DNA of 13,532 nucleotides from Planctomycetia bacterium. Its GTDB lineage: Bacteria; Planctomycetota; Planctomycetia; Gemmatales; Gemmataceae. Both the position numbers and the translations under genes were made by a program. Shown piece by piece: positions 13,424 to 13,532 of the stretch. Location of the stretch: NCBI GenBank assembly GCA_022616395.1, contig JAKEEV010000366.1:1-13532 (forward strand). The letters run 5' to 3'. The notes under the pieces are model-generated. The model was not told the origin of the DNA. It did not search any database and saw only the letters and a list, made by a program, of their open reading frames with translations. Each line of letters starts with the position of its first letter. Within the stretch, counting starts at the first letter, position 1.

Positions 13424-13532
13424 TCAGTAATCAGTAGACCGCATTCACGATAGGGGCGAGTTCGTAGGATGTCGTGACGACTCTGACCACCCAGGATCCG
13501 TGCAATGATCGCGCGTCTGGACCACCTGCGGA

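Noticed and set aside
13505..13532. Start of a further plus-strand gene (ATG at 13505 with AGGA 8 nt before)
   Set aside because: Only nine codons are visible before the window ends and they match nothing; too little to support.

Overview
The window reads as GC-rich chromosomal DNA from a planctomycete, most likely of the Gemmata group (Gemmataceae). The reasons are the gene families together: a PVC-type membrane-bound dehydrogenase, a Tat-exported DUF1501 protein, an ECF sigma factor with a long membrane-anchored C-terminal extension, a DUF4058 protein, a TIGR02996 domain protein (a paralogous family known mainly from Gemmata), and intergenic gaps filled with long palindromic repeats. This is inferred from families; no ribosomal RNA or housekeeping marker is present.

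Layout. 1-1882 (-) is the first 627 codons of a secreted beta-propeller/HEAT dehydrogenase-like protein that runs off the left edge. Divergent from it, 2029-2442 (+) is a small retropepsin-like aspartic protease, which converges 13 nt from a 2OG-Fe(II) oxygenase (2456-3043, -). Upstream of the oxygenase, on the same strand, lies a 750-residue ECF sigma factor fused to a transmembrane segment and DUF1549/DUF1553-like modules (3307-5559, -), with its own terminator. A 354-nt divergent gap with an inverted repeat and a cloverleaf-shaped palindrome leads to an ArnT/PMT-type glycosyltransferase (5914-7641, +), then the DUF1501 protein (7994-9427, +), then a DUF4058 + TIGR02996 pair (9528-10552, +).

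10553-11297 holds no intact gene. It carries tandem and inverted repeats, the last ~30 codons of a decayed sensor histidine kinase, and a possible promoter with a structured leader. This precedes a tight three-gene cassette (11298-12519, +): two small membrane proteins of unknown family and a SinR-like protein with a Cas2-type ferredoxin fold. The cassette looks more AT-rich than its surroundings and is the best candidate for an undescribed system. A secreted PQQ-type repeat protein (12668-13423, +) closes the window.

At least six separate palindromic or repeat elements sit in the gaps between genes. Two pairs of them share sequence, so they appear to belong to dispersed intergenic repeat families rather than being ordinary terminators. 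Apart from the three-gene cassette and the DUF4058/TIGR02996 pair, neighbouring genes show no clear pathway link.
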